Source: Ceratotherium simum simum
Lineage: Eukaryota > Chordata > Mammalia > Perissodactyla > Rhinocerotidae
DNA: 64,000 nt
NCBI RefSeq assembly: GCF_000283155.1
Contig: NW_004454175.1
Span: 2,238,027-2,302,026, forward strand
Direction: 5' to 3'
Below are positions 1 through 10,257 of this stretch, in pieces. Position 1 is the first letter of the stretch. Each line of letters starts with the position of its first letter. The position numbers and the translations under genes are program-made. The notes below the pieces were generated by a model. It worked only from the letters and a program-made list of their open reading frames with translations, had not been told where the DNA came from and did not search any database.

Positions 1-1737
1 TTGTAGGACACCAGAGTAATTTTAAAATAGTCTTCAGGAAGGCTATATTGTGGTCCATAAAATAAGCACTTTTCTGGCTTATGGTTTTTAGGAGAATCAA
101 TTGCAAACCAAATTAGAACCATAAACACGGCAGTTGTTTCAAGGATTCTAATCCTGACATGAGGGTTACAAGTAAGACCAGCTATTTGGGGAGGGAGTTA
201 ATTACCATAATACTAGAGAATAATTCTCTTCATGATGTGTGATGGTCTCACCTACATGCAATTTCACAGGTGTTTTATAAGTTTAAGACCCTAAAAAGCC
301 ACTTAATTATTTTACTTCTTCAAGGTAATATTTTGCATTTTGACATTGTTTGGTAGCTATAAGATGCAGTATTATTTAAAACCAAAAACATTAAGCAAGG
401 AGCAAAAGGATTTGAGTCTCTAGTGCCAACTATTATACTGGATTTGATTGAACTAGTAAGTCAGTAATGACCTTAAATTGTAATGTAGGGGGGCGACTCC
501 TCAGTAAGAAATTACTCCTGGATGAAGAGTAGCAAATTGTACTACGCTGTGGGATTTTTCATATATATTATAAAAAGAAAGTAGAAAACCCAGGATATGT
601 GACATAATGTGAATACATGCATTTTGGAATCGAGTCACCTTTACACTCAAGTTGTTCAAGTATGAACTTAACCTAGAAAAGAACTTACAGGAACTCTAAT
701 CAATTGCTTGTTTTTTTATTTAATTATTCTTTTTGTTTTTGTTTTGTTTTGTGGTAGGGAGATGGAGGAGGAGGGGACTGGAGACTGGAGAGAGAGCATC
801 ACTGGACATAAATGAGAAAGAAGCACGGTTTTCATATCCTGATTCAATTCCGCCCAGGACACCTATGGACTCACCTATGAGACAGAACATGGCTTGTACC
901 TATACAGGGACAAAATTACATCAGATAGGTTTACACTATCCATATATACACGAAAGCATTTCATTATTAAAATTAGTTTTATCTTAGTATCTTCTTGCAT
1001 CATCTATTACCAACAGGAAGTGATTTATGTTTCCATTTTACTCACAAGGAAGCTAAGGCAGAAATGCAGTGAACACTTCTAAAATGAATTATTCAAACAT
1101 AGGAGAATCTCTAAAAATGACTTTGAAGTAATTAAGGGCATGTGTATTTATATATTTAAAGCTAGGATACCTTCCCCAGGAAAGTCCCAAAGCCCTATGC
1201 AAGCAGAGAGGCAGGGAGAAAAGATTGTCTTGCATTACGTATACGGAAACGGGCACTAGGGTCTCAACTTGATGGAAGGAGGTCTTCCTACTATCTGACA
1301 GGAAGCCCAGAAAACACTGGGATGACCTCTGCCCATGTGCAAGATCAGAAAGGATGCTCAGAACTACCTCTCCTCTCTCACGCTGGCATCCCTGATGGGA
1401 AGGTAGTCCTTAGGCCCCCACATGCCAAGCCCAATACCACAGTTTTTATCTCACCTCCCCCAAACCCCACCTGGATGAAGGTGCAGTAATGGAGAAGTGC
1501 CTTTTGGACCTGAGTATGAGCAACTCTGGTCCTCACACCTAAGACACAACCCCATCAGGCGTCACCAGTCCCTATATGACTCCTCGGAAGCTCCAACTGC
1601 TGAAAGTCAGTGTTTATGGGGATTACCTGTTGCAGATAAACCTGAGAGTAATAATAATTTAAAGCAGGGACATTTTTGACCTGGAGGCCATGGACATGTG
1701 GAGTTGGTCTCTTTTTCATCCACACCCATGGCTTATA
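1..1737. other. Unique noncoding DNA, no feature recognised
   Basis: AT-rich sequence with stop codons in all frames. Open frames are shorter than 90 codons and show no domain, signal peptide or repeat. A few T- and A-runs occur, for example near 710-750. I recognise no repeat family. Confidence 0.5.
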
Positions 1738-1875
1738 TCAGCTTCCCTATCTGTAAAATGAGCCTCACAGAGAAGATCTGAGGATTAATTGAGAGAACGC
1801 TTTGTAAAGCACAGACCACAGTGGCTGGCATAGAGAAAGCCCTCAATAAGTGGTAGCTACTACTATTATTATTGT
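1738..1875 (+). mobile_element. MIR SINE fragment
   Basis: The core and 3' half of a MIR are visible: 'CTATCTGTAAAATG', 'GAGGATTAATTGAGA', then 'GGCTGGCATAGA' and 'CCCTCAATAAGTGGTAGCTA', ending in an ATT-rich tail. This is the standard MIR order (TGTAAAATG, GAGGATTAAATG, GCCTGGCACATAG, CTCAATAAATG). The copy is old and 5'-truncated. Confidence 0.8.
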
Positions 1876-1908
1876 TGATGTTCAATGCACAAGATAGTAA
1901 TGCCACTG

Positions 1909-2008
1909 TGAGTGTATATGTGTATGTGTTTGTCTCTGTGTGTGCATTTGTGGCATATATGCATGTGTATGTGTGCATATATATGCATGTATATGTGTGT
2001 GTGCACCT
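1909..2008. repeat. Imperfect (TG)n/(TATG)n microsatellite
   Basis: About 100 bases of alternating purine-pyrimidine sequence built from TG, TATG and CATATA units with many interruptions. The small open frames across it come from the repeat and are not genes. Confidence 0.9.
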
Positions 2009-2087
2009 ATCATATTTTTCCCTGGATCCAAAGTGTATGTGCTTATATCCAAAGAAGGATAAGAAGGAGAGAACTGGGTTTAAAAAT

Positions 2088-2159
2088 GGAAGAGAGAGAG
2101 AGAGGAAAGGAAGAAGAGAGAGGAGGGAGGTGGGAAGATAAGAAAGAAAAAGAAAGAAT
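2088..2159. repeat. Polypurine (GA)n/(GGAA)n tract
   Basis: Almost uninterrupted purines on the + strand: (AG)n, then GGAAAGGAAG, GGAGGGAGG and AAGAAAG units. Such homopurine tracts can form triplex (H-DNA) structures. It lies 80 bases after the TG microsatellite, making one compound low-complexity block. Confidence 0.9.
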
Positions 2160-2837
2160 AAAAAGCCTTGGCACCTGACTCTCCTTCAGGAAATGGGCAT
2201 CCTTTGAACTCTTCCCCTTCCCATCCTCCAACTGTGGCATCAGTCCTGATAGGTTGGCGAGATCCCATCCAATTTATGCTGGCAGTTCATTTTTCAGATC
2301 CCCTCCCCCTTATTTGTGTCTCACAGCCAAGGAGCCAGAGGAGCAATGTTGCACGGGAGTTGAGATGAAGCCTGTCAGACAGCATCAGAGCTGAAAATTA
2401 CAGCTGATTAAAGGAATAAAAAACCTCCAGGATCATTTGATAGTCTCGAAATTGACAAGTTAAGGTGCTACCCCTTTAAATATCTGCTTGGTCTCTCAGC
2501 TCCGAGATGGAGCTTTTTCTAGAACCATGTTTATAACCCTGAGAAACAGAAAGGAGTGAACTCACAACCTTTTATGAAGCTTTAAAAGCTTTGTTTTCCT
2601 TCTCCAGTGTTTTTTAATCTTAAAGACAAAAACACCAGGAAACTTGCGTTTGAGCATGAAGAGCATATTTTCCTAACAGAAGTAAAGCTCTCAAAGCCTT
2701 GGAAGCGGGTAACTGTGAATATTGCAGCTGTGGTTTGTTTTCCAGGAGGTTAAAAACGCTGCAAAGCCCCGTTTTCCTTTCTAAAGAAGAATAGGAAACG
2801 ATCTCCTCAGCAGTGGTAATAAAAATGTGAGGTTGGT
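2160..2837. other. Unique DNA upstream of a CpG-preserved segment
   Basis: No repeat recognised. It contains A/T-rich motifs such as 'CTGATTAAAGG' and 'CCCCTTTAAATATC', and inverted 'AAGCTTTAAAAGCTTT' at about 2577-2592. No credible reading frame is present. The character suggests conserved noncoding sequence, which is inference only. Confidence 0.4.
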
Positions 2838-2844
2838 ACTCACC
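2838..2844 (-). other. Candidate 5' splice site (minus strand)
   Basis: The minus strand reads TCG|GTGAGT, a perfect +1 to +6 donor. A second minus-strand GTGAGT lies about 50 bases upstream in the CpG-rich stretch. The frame before the donor has no stop for about 30 codons but also no ATG. A noncoding first exon is as likely as a coding one, and chance is possible. Confidence 0.2.
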
Positions 2845-3240
2845 GACGGTCACACTAATATAATGCCCTCTAAAAAGCTCGCGATAACCGTACTCACAGC
2901 CATTAAACTTCAGGGATGCGATGGAAACGCGCAGCAACGTCGGACTTCCAGAGACTAGTATTGCACGGCCTCAAATCTTCCTTCCACTCGCTGTTTTCTG
3001 TTTGCTGCTCTTTATGGGAGCGCACGTTTTTATTTTTTTATGGGTGTTAAAATATTTATAACTGTACAAGGTCATGCAGAAAGACTTGCGTCGAAACTGA
3101 AACTGCACAAGTAGCCACAAGGGATGGATTAAACCTAGAAGTTAGAGTGAACATGGCAAACTTGTAGATGCCATTTCGGGATGCGTATATCAAAGTGGCC
3201 GCCTAGAAGGGATGAGCCAACCAACATGAAAGGTGTCGTA
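2838..3240. promoter_or_regulatory. CpG-preserved unique segment, candidate promoter or enhancer
   Basis: By hand count there are about 14 CpG sites between 2843 and 3026 (about 185 bases) at only moderate GC, where most of the window has one CpG per 100 bases or fewer. More follow at 3089-3240. No known repeat is visible. Preserved CpGs in moderate-GC unique DNA suggest germline hypomethylation or purifying selection. TTTATGG-type motifs, recognised by caudal/posterior HOX proteins, occur at about 3011 and 3037. On the minus strand the segment also carries two GTGAGT splice-donor motifs, so a short first exon of an unannotated transcript is possible. Confidence 0.4.
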
Positions 3241-3837
3241 AGATCAACTGTTTGCCAGGCCAGGGTGGTGGGGAGAAGTTCCCAGGTGACCTAGAGGAAA
3301 ATTATGCCTCTTTCTAGTAGTATTTACTCTGGACCTCCCACCCCCACCATATCCTCATAGGCTACCCTACCTTCACCCCTCCATCCACACACGTATTTGT
3401 CCTGTCCTCTGGGTCCTGTAAGGATGCAAACTAGCTACTTGTATCAAGGACACGTGGGACTTTACTTAAAGACATTCACTTTGAGTTTCCTGTAGTCTGG
3501 TACACCTTGGTAATGAATAGATTGATCATGAAAAGATGAGGACCTCCCTTGCAATTTTTTCTTCAAACATCAGAGAGAATCAACTTATAAACCAGCTGCA
3601 AAAGGTTACCTCTGCTTAGCCTTCAACCCATATTCCAGGATGTAGGGCCTCAGTTGTTGCAAGTGAAGTCCGTCAGAGAAAATCAACCACCCCAGTGAGT
3701 TAACTAACAGGGTTGTTTGGAACCATGAGAATATGTGAGCTGAATGGGAGAAAGGAGAGCAGGCCTGTTTAATAAGCCAGATTCTGTAGCCAATGTGAGA
3801 GAAGAAGGCTTTTGGGAGGAGTAGGAGTTTCTCCTCC
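3241..3837. other. Unique noncoding DNA
   Basis: No recognised repeat or reading frame. A pyrimidine-rich stretch at about 3330-3420 is low complexity only. Confidence 0.45.
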
Positions 3838-3960
3838 TGAATTGTACCATTTACTAGCTGTGCAACCATGGACAACTCCCTTTACTTCTCAGATCATTAG
3901 TCTTCTCTACAAAATGGAGATAAGCCTACCTGCTCTGCCCAACTATAGCAGGATGCAAAT
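3838..3960 (+). mobile_element. MIR SINE fragment
   Basis: Contains 'TTTACTAGCTGTGCAACC', 'TTACTTCTCAGATC' and 'CTACAAAATGGAGATAA', the middle part of MIR (ACTAGCTGTGTGACC, CTTAACCTCTCTGAGC, TGTAAAATGGGGATAA). The 3' end decays into unique sequence. Confidence 0.75.
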
Positions 3961-4029
3961 GTTAGATTTTACTCTATTTATCCAAAGGTAAAATAAGTAA
4001 ACTTCTAGAAAGAATTCTGGTCCAACAAG

Positions 4030-4215
4030 CAAAGACCAGCATTCTAATATCTGCTTCTTCACTGATTAAGCTAACCTTTCTGTCTCCATTTCTTTATCTG
4101 GAAAATGGCATGGTATGCCAGCTCTATTGCTTTACAGAAGACAGAATAAAGTATCATTGATGAAAATGCTTTGAAAAATGCCAAATGCCATACAAATGTA
4201 CAGTATTATTATTTC
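4030..4215 (+). mobile_element. MIR SINE fragment
   Basis: 'TTCACTGATTAAGCTAACC', 'CTGTCTCCATTTCTTTATCTG', 'GAAAATGGCATGG' and a tail 'GTACAGTATTATTATTTC' follow MIR order. It is strongly diverged and lies close behind another MIR in the same orientation. Confidence 0.6.
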
Positions 4216-4616
4216 TATTAGTCAATGGAAGTGCTTCATGAAAATTTTTTCCAGGGCTCTGACTCTGGTATCTTTATGCATTGTTCTCTTTAAAACATGA
4301 TATTTCAACCAAAAAAATAAATGAACATTTAACAATTTTCCAGTGATACACTTGGAGTCCCAAAACATTACGTTATTCATTGACAGATTTCTCTTCTCAA
4401 AATGTCATGTCCTCTGGCAGTCTTTCTTCTATGGTTAGTCACAGACTTCAAGGCAATGTCTAGACCATGCCAACTGTTCATTTGAAAAACAAGATGTGCA
4501 AATTCTTGTCTATGTTACTGGAAACAATGAGCTTGACTGATTATGGTTACTAAAGTAGTTGATTCAGTGAATGAACTGGTCCGAAGACTGGTCCTTTATT
4601 GAAAATAAAAATGTGT

Positions 4617-4882
4617 GGCCCCTCGGCCCAGTAGCGTAGTGATTTAGTTCTCACGCTTCGCTTCGGTGGCCCAGGGTTTGTGGGCTCAGATCCCGGCCAT
4701 GGACCTACACACTGCTCATCAAGCCATGCTATGGTGGCATCCTACATATAAAATGGAGGAAGACTGGCACAGCTGTTAGCTCAGGGACAATCTTTTTCAA
4801 GCAGAAAGAGGAAGACGGGCAACAGATGTCAGCTCAGGGCCAATCTTCCTCACCAAAATAAATAAATAAATAAATAAATAAT
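4617..4882 (+). mobile_element. ERE-type equine SINE, older copy
   Basis: tRNA-derived SINE of odd-toed ungulates. Visible in order are the head 'GGCCCAGTAGCGTAGTG', a degenerate B box in 'GGGCTCAGATCCCGG', 'CAAGCCATGCTATGGTGGC', 'TATAAAATGGAGGAAGA', 'GTTAGCTCAGGGACAAT', 'CAATCTTCCTCACC' and an (AAAT)n tail at about 4857-4880. Many substitutions mark it as an older insertion. It is likely transcriptionally dead. Confidence 0.93.
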
Positions 4883-5592
4883 ATTTGGCCCCTGAGAGAT
4901 ACCCTGAGATCGCAGAAATGTTCATGCCCTCAGGAGGATTCTAGTTTAGTTGGGCAGGGAGACATACACACAAAGGAGAAATTAAACATCTCTGTCATTT
5001 GTGTAAGACTTGCCTTCTGCTGGATTTCTCTCTCTTTTTTTTTTAACTACAAATCACTTTCAGAAGGATAAATTTGTTTCAGCACCCATGATAATTATTG
5101 GCAGTATTCCTAAATGCTCGAACCTTTACCTGTTGCATTGGAAGGTACATATGGGATTGAAGATAATAATTTACGCCCAGCTTTTTTCCTCTTTTGACTT
5201 TAGTTTTGATATCACATCATGATTCAAAGCTTGGTGCACCATAAATTTTCTCCAAATGTGTAGTAATTCCTAGGTGCAGTCCAAAGTTATGATTCATTTA
5301 TACTGGAGTGACAGCATAATACCTAAGTGTCAGAATCCATTAAAACTGTTCAATGTCTTCTGTTTATTTTTAGAACCAATTGAGACTTAACTGATGGTGA
5401 AAAATATACAGTCAAGTGTGTTTACTTCACCTTTACAAAGAATCCGTTATAGTCCCAATTAATTTGTTATTCCTGTCACAACAGGTACTAGATACTTCAA
5501 AACTGTCATTACTGTTTCTGCCTTTCTTTCGAGAGCTTGTGTTTACTTTTAACCCTTTCAGAGGTATCTGCCTATTGTGAGCTGAGGATTTC
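4883..5592. other. Unique noncoding DNA
   Basis: No repeat family or credible coding frame is recognised between the ERE tail and the compound microsatellite. Confidence 0.45.
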
Positions 5593-5627
<35 letters not shown>

Positions 5628-5674
5628 AAGAGAGAGAGAGAAAGAAAGAAAGAGTGAGAGATGGAGCAAGAGAA
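5593..5674. repeat. Compound (TG)n(AG)n microsatellite
   Basis: About ten TG units run directly into about fifteen AG units, then AAAG and GAGAG variants. Likely polymorphic in length. Minus-strand open frames rich in Leu-Ser and Thr-His are artefacts of it. Confidence 0.95.
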
Positions 5675-6374
5675 TAGGATATTCTCAGAACAACATAACC
5701 TGATGCAAATTCTGTATCCTTTCTTAGAAATCCTTTCTTACTGCCAAAGCAAGGTGTTCTCCTTTATACTAACTTTAAAGATTTCTCTCAGAGGTTGTGG
5801 AGACCCAGTTCTGGGATACTAGACCAGAGAGATAACAACGAAATTTGAAATGTTCTGAACGTGATAGTCATTGACATTGAGGTATTTTTTCTGCATAATA
5901 AATATTGTCCTTTATTATTTGTTTATGAACATTTTATACATGTAGTTTCTAGTAGGAAAGTCTGCAGTGCATGCAGAAGAGTAGCTGTTGGTTCTTCCAG
6001 GCAAAAATCAAGTCCTGTTCACTACTCTTTGAAGGAATGAATTTGTATTTGTAAGGAATTATTTTTTTTGTAATCTGAAAATACGAAACATACAAAAAGG
6101 GATTTCACAATAAGCATGAGAATTGTCAGAATTGCGTGAAATGATTTTCATCACAAAATTCCCATCTGTACCCAAGCCAAGAATCACAAAACAATTAAAA
6201 GTAATTTAGACATAAGTATGTGAGATAACAACCTACCTCTTCTCTGTTACTGCTCCAGGTGTACTGACATTACCAAACTGTGATGACCAGAATTTTCTAT
6301 GATTGCTCCTTGGCATGGGGCACGTCTGGGGGTAAAGAATGCTATGAGCCTTGTGAGAGGGCACTCAAGAATCA
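5675..6374. other. Unique noncoding DNA, possible decayed L1 at 6060-6230
   Basis: No coding frame. The stretch at about 6060-6230 ('GGGATTTCACAATAAGCATG', 'CCCATCTGTACCCAAGCC') vaguely resembles antisense 3' ends of old L1 elements, but it is too diverged to call. Confidence 0.35.
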
Positions 6375-6610
6375 GCCTGCCTTGGTGTAAGCCTTGGTTC
6401 AACTTCTGACTTTGATTTGAACTTACTTAGCTATGTGTCCTTGAATAGGCTACTGAATCTCTCTAGGTCTCAGATTTCTCTTCAAAAATGGGAATGATGA
6501 TGTTTCCAAACTCTTAGGAGTGCAATGAGAATTAAATAACATAACGTATTGGAAGCATTTATCACAATTTCAGGCACACAATAAGTCTATATAGTATGTG
6601 TTGGTTATTA
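6375..6610 (+). mobile_element. MIR SINE, near full length
   Basis: Order of MIR blocks: 'TTGGTTCAACTTCTGAC', 'CTTAGCTATGTGTCCTTG', 'CTCTCTAGGTCTCAG', 'AAAAATGGGAATGATGATG', 'GAGAATTAAATAACATAACG' and 'CAGGCACACAATAAGTCTAT'. It covers most of the MIR consensus. Confidence 0.85.
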
Positions 6611-8269
6611 AAGTCACTGTTATTAGTAAGAACACTTGCTGGGACAAGTGCGAGGTCTAGGTAACCTGGTCAGGAAGGGTTTGAGGATTCATTGGGCCAG
6701 AGCAAGCCAATAACCTCTGCTCTAAAAGACAAGCAATGAACTAGAGAGACCTCTTAGAGTGGAAATGGGAACTAGGAGGCAGAGAAGTGTTGTGGGCTTA
6801 GAACAGGGAGCAGAGGCACCTTCTACTAGCTGGAAAGGGCATTGAGGTAAGGGCCACAGGGAGAGGCTGCACACACGGAGGACCCACAAGCCCTGATGAT
6901 GGCCAAGTTTCTTCTCCAGAGTGGACACAACTTCACGCTTTTCCAGTGACGGTGCTGTAGACATATGTAATGGTGTTGTTACACCTGACTGAATCAGACA
7001 GGAGGGCAAGGAACTGACCCCTGAGAACTTGTTCCAGGCAAGTCAACGTGTGCCTCAAGTTCAGTTGACAAGAATTTATTAATGAGAATTTGCACAAGGC
7101 CCACTTCTTCTCTGAGAGGATTTGAGATGACATACCATAAGCTTTAAAAAAATAAAATTTTTAAAAAAGAACTAAAGGAAAGGAGGAATTGGGGTGGAAG
7201 AAACCAGAGTAAATTCTAACATTCGTTATGGCTGAATGCAAAATTTAGCTTCCTGATAACCAAAGCAAAAAGTGAGGCCATTCACCTTTTAAGAAAAGGT
7301 ACGGAATGGGAATTCTTCCAGGAAGCCAAAATAATTTGACATAAAATTCCGGAAGATATGCCTTACATAAGGAATTTTGTGGGGGCTATTTTTCCTTGAT
7401 ATATGGTAAGAAATCTGAACTCTGTAGTTTATTTTGAACATTTCTAACTTAGGAGTTAAGAGAACTGTTAACCCAAGGCCAGAAAAGTAAAGAAGAGAAT
7501 GTCCCAGAAGCAGCTAGAGAAATATGAGAGGTGAGGAATGGGGAGCTGGTGAAGGTAGATTCTGGTGTTGATAGAGTTGGGGAGAGCTGTGGTTGTCGGT
7601 CTCTCCCCACCTGGCCTATTCCTAACAACAGCAATGAAACTAAGGAAAGTCTGAAGAAGTACACGAATGAGTCTCAAGTACAATAGAATGTCAACTATTC
7701 AACAACACAGCAGTTATGGTCAATACACATTGGCAACTGGAGAGCTCCACATGTGAATAGCAATCTAATGGTATAATTTTTGATGATGAAAAGTATCTAA
7801 AGAGTATTATAAGCTAGTGGGAAAAAGAATTGCTTAGTGTTTTCCGAGAAGTTATATTACATGTAATCAGATAATGGGGAGCAAGTTCAGTTTTTATTTT
7901 CTGGCACTGAGCACCACTGGGTTTACTTCCTAGATATTGCTCGTAAATGTCGACTCCACTCCAGCTTCTCCATCTCCACTCTTGGCTCTTGGCTCAGGCT
8001 CCCAGAATCTCTGGCAAGATCTACAGCGACGGTCTCCTGTCTTCAACTTGCTGGTTCAACTCTCTGGCCTTCAGAAACACAAATCTCGTCGTGTTGTTCC
8101 TGGGCTTATGGTCCTGCAGGGCTTGCCAGCAGCTACAGCAGCAGCACTTCTCAGAAAGCTTTTCACGATTTGGGATTTGGCCTCTTTCCCAAATAGGATT
8201 TTAAGTGGTTTGCTGTGGTTCCCCAACCTGCCTCCTTCAGCCCAGCCACTCTGAACCCTTGGGATACCC
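6611..8269. other. Unique noncoding DNA
   Basis: No repeat family recognised. Open frames on both strands between 7440 and 8260 are under 110 codons, overlap each other and show no domain. 7140-7170 is an A/T-rich low-complexity patch. The stretch 7940-8270 is relatively GC-rich (Cys/Pro/Leu-rich in translation) and could be decayed L2, which I cannot confirm. Confidence 0.4.
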
Positions 8270-8530
8270 TGTGTGGAGGATGCCTCAAATGCCACCATGT
8301 CTGCCCTGCGTATACCTGGAATGTCCCTCCTGCAGGACTCACTGGGCACCTGGCATCCCTTCTTCAAGACTCTTCTCTGATGGTCTCTGGGACCTGTGGT
8401 CCCTCCCATCTCTTTTCCTGGATACAACTTTTTACAGCACTCATTACTTTGTATTATAATTATAAATATGTCTGGCTCCCTCACTTAAATTCTTTGATAA
8501 CAGAAAAAGATCTGAGTGCCTGAAATAAGT
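8270..8530 (+). mobile_element. Possible L2 LINE 3' fragment
   Basis: The order 'CAGGACTCACTGGGCACC', 'TACAGCACTCATTACTTTG', 'TAAATATGTCTGGCTCCC' and 'TTCTTTGATAACAG' resembles the L2 3' region (ATAGCACTTATCA, ATGTCTGTCTCCC). The typical 'GCACATAGTAGGTGCTCAAT' end is absent, so this is tentative. Confidence 0.35.
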
Positions 8531-8833
8531 GTAGGTTCTCAAAAATGTTGGTTTAATACGTACATCAAGTAGAATTGACCTAATGGTGTTACAAACAAAT
8601 GTGAGATTGTGAATTTGAATTGAGCTTTTGGTTCACTGGGAAGAGAGAGGGTATAAGTACCAAATATTTCCATTATAGCCCTCCTAATCATGAGTGTCAG
8701 AGCTCATTAGCTGCTTAGAGTCCTTGGGGAACCTGACATAACCAAGAGGACTTATTCTACAAGGATCAGGGAAAGTTTAGAAGTGCTTCCATCTGGCCAT
8801 TTCTTGGTATACTTGGCATTTCAAAGAGACTGC

Positions 8834-9420
8834 TTACAGCCATGTGACCAGACCTTAGGTGGGTTGCTTAACTTCTCTGAGTTTCCTCTCTTGTAAAATG
8901 GGGATAATTAGAGTATCTTTCTCAGAGGATTGTGAGGATTAAATTATATAACATGCACCAAGTTCTTAAAACAATGCTGGCACATAGTAAGTGCTGTGGA
9001 CTGAGTTGGGTCCCCCCCAAAGATGATGTTGAAGCCCTAATCCCCAAAGTGACTGTATTTGAAGATAGGGCATATCAGGAGGTAATTAAAAATAAATGAG
9101 GTCATAAGGGCAGGGCCCTGATCCAATGGGATTAGTGTCTTTATAAGAAGAGACACCAGAGAGTTCACTTTCTCTCTGTCTCTACCATATGAGTACATAG
9201 TGAGAAGGTAGCCATCTACAACTCAGGAAGAGAGCTCTCACCAGAAACCAAATGGACCAGCACTTTGATCTTGGACTTGTGAGTCTCCAGAACTGTGAGC
9301 AATACATTTCTGTTGACTGAGCTACCCAATCTGTGGTATTTTGTTATAACATCCTGAGCAGACTAAGACAGTAAGCACTTAGTGAATGTTACCTACTACC
9401 ATTACCATTATTTTTATTAT
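8834..9420 (+). mobile_element. MIR SINE split by an MLT1 LTR
   Basis: Left part 8834-8991: 'GTTGCTTAACTTCTCTGAG', 'TTGTAAAATGGGGATAA', 'GTGAGGATTAAATTA' and 'GGCACATAGTAAG'. The right part resumes at 9371 with 'GTAAGCACTTAGTGAATG' and an ATT-rich tail. The two parts join in MIR order once 8992-9370 and one 5-base copy are removed. Confidence 0.9.
8992..9370 (+). mobile_element. MLT1-type MaLR solo LTR with 5-bp target duplication
   Basis: 379-bp LTR starting TG and ending CA. Diagnostic blocks are 'TGCTGTGGACTGAGTTG', 'GTTGAAGCCCTAATCCCC', 'TTATAAGAAGAGACACCAGA', 'CTCCAGAACTGTGAGC' and 'TGTGGTATTTTGTTATAAC'. It is flanked by GTAAG at 8987-8991 and 9371-9375, a perfect 5-bp duplication as expected for ERVL/MaLR integration. 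Best match from memory is MLT1C/D. No internal MaLR sequence remains. Confidence 0.92.
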
Positions 9421-10099
9421 TTGATATCATAAGTCTCCCACCAAAATGTTCTCAAGGTGTTCTAATGATCTCTCGGGTGTTTTTCCTTTGCTTGGCAAAC
9501 TATCAAAGCAAAAAAAGTCCACCTGACCTTTTTACTGCTATGGTTTCAAAGCAAAATTTTACACTGGACTTCTAACAGTAGAAGTGGCCAGTGCTGGGCC
9601 CATTACTTCAGGTTTCCAGCTTGAGATGATCAGGCGGGTGATGAAGGTTTTGAATTTCTTGCACAGAGCAGAATGCTCCAGCTGACGGCAGACTATCCTT
9701 TCAATTTTGAATAAAATGCGTGGAAGATATCTGAGAAATTCTGCTCTTTCTGCTTGAGTGAATACCTGTCATACTTCTTACATCTACTGAAGCAATTAAC
9801 ACACACAAAGCTGTATTTGCTAAGCCAGTGCTCCCCAATGGGGGTCTTAGCTTATACCACTGAATAGCAAAGACCTCTGAATTTTTTAGCAAGCTAGTTT
9901 TTCCCTGAGCTCCTGTGCAGACAGCCATGGAGCAGCTCCTGCATGTGTACTGGGCACCTTCCGCCTGGCTCTCTTCCCCTCCTTTATGTTTCCTTTTCCC
10001 ACATTTGGGACTGCCTGGCATTCACCTGGAGACCCAACCAGACCTCAGTTCTCTCCTATCTGCTTTCCCCTCTCCTTTCCATGAAGGCTTTGAGGAGCC
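9421..10099. other. Unique noncoding DNA
   Basis: No repeat recognised and no coding frame beyond about 105 codons. Confidence 0.45.
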
Positions 10100-10257
10100 C
10101 AGGGGCTCCCAACCCTGGTTGCATGTTAACATGACCTGAGGGAAGTTTCTCAATAATGCTGAAGCTTAGGACCAATCCTGGAACAATTATATCAGAATCC
10201 AGGAGTGGAACCTGCTCAGCGATAATTCAAATATGCTGATCAGGTTTGAGTCCCCTG
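10100..10257 (+). mobile_element. MER5A-type hAT-Charlie MITE with target duplication
   Basis: Starts 'CAGGGGCTCCCAACCCTGG' and ends 'CAGGTTTGAGTCCCCTG', matching hAT-Charlie terminal inverted repeats. The interior has 'CCTGAGGGAAGTTTCTCA' and 'AATATGCTGATCAGG'. The flanking octamers GAGGAGCC (10092-10099) and GAGTAGCC (10258-10265) agree at 7 of 8 positions, as expected for an 8-bp hAT duplication. Non-autonomous, about 158 bp. Confidence 0.9.

Noticed and set aside
2620..2937. 105-codon minus-strand frame across the CpG-preserved segment as a protein gene
   Set aside because: It has no ATG at its start (it begins at a TTG) and shows no domain. Only the splice-donor motif and the CpG content are worth following up.
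8071..8484. 137-codon open frame, -
   Set aside because: No recognisable domain, overlapped by three + frames of similar length, and partly over a possible L2 remnant.
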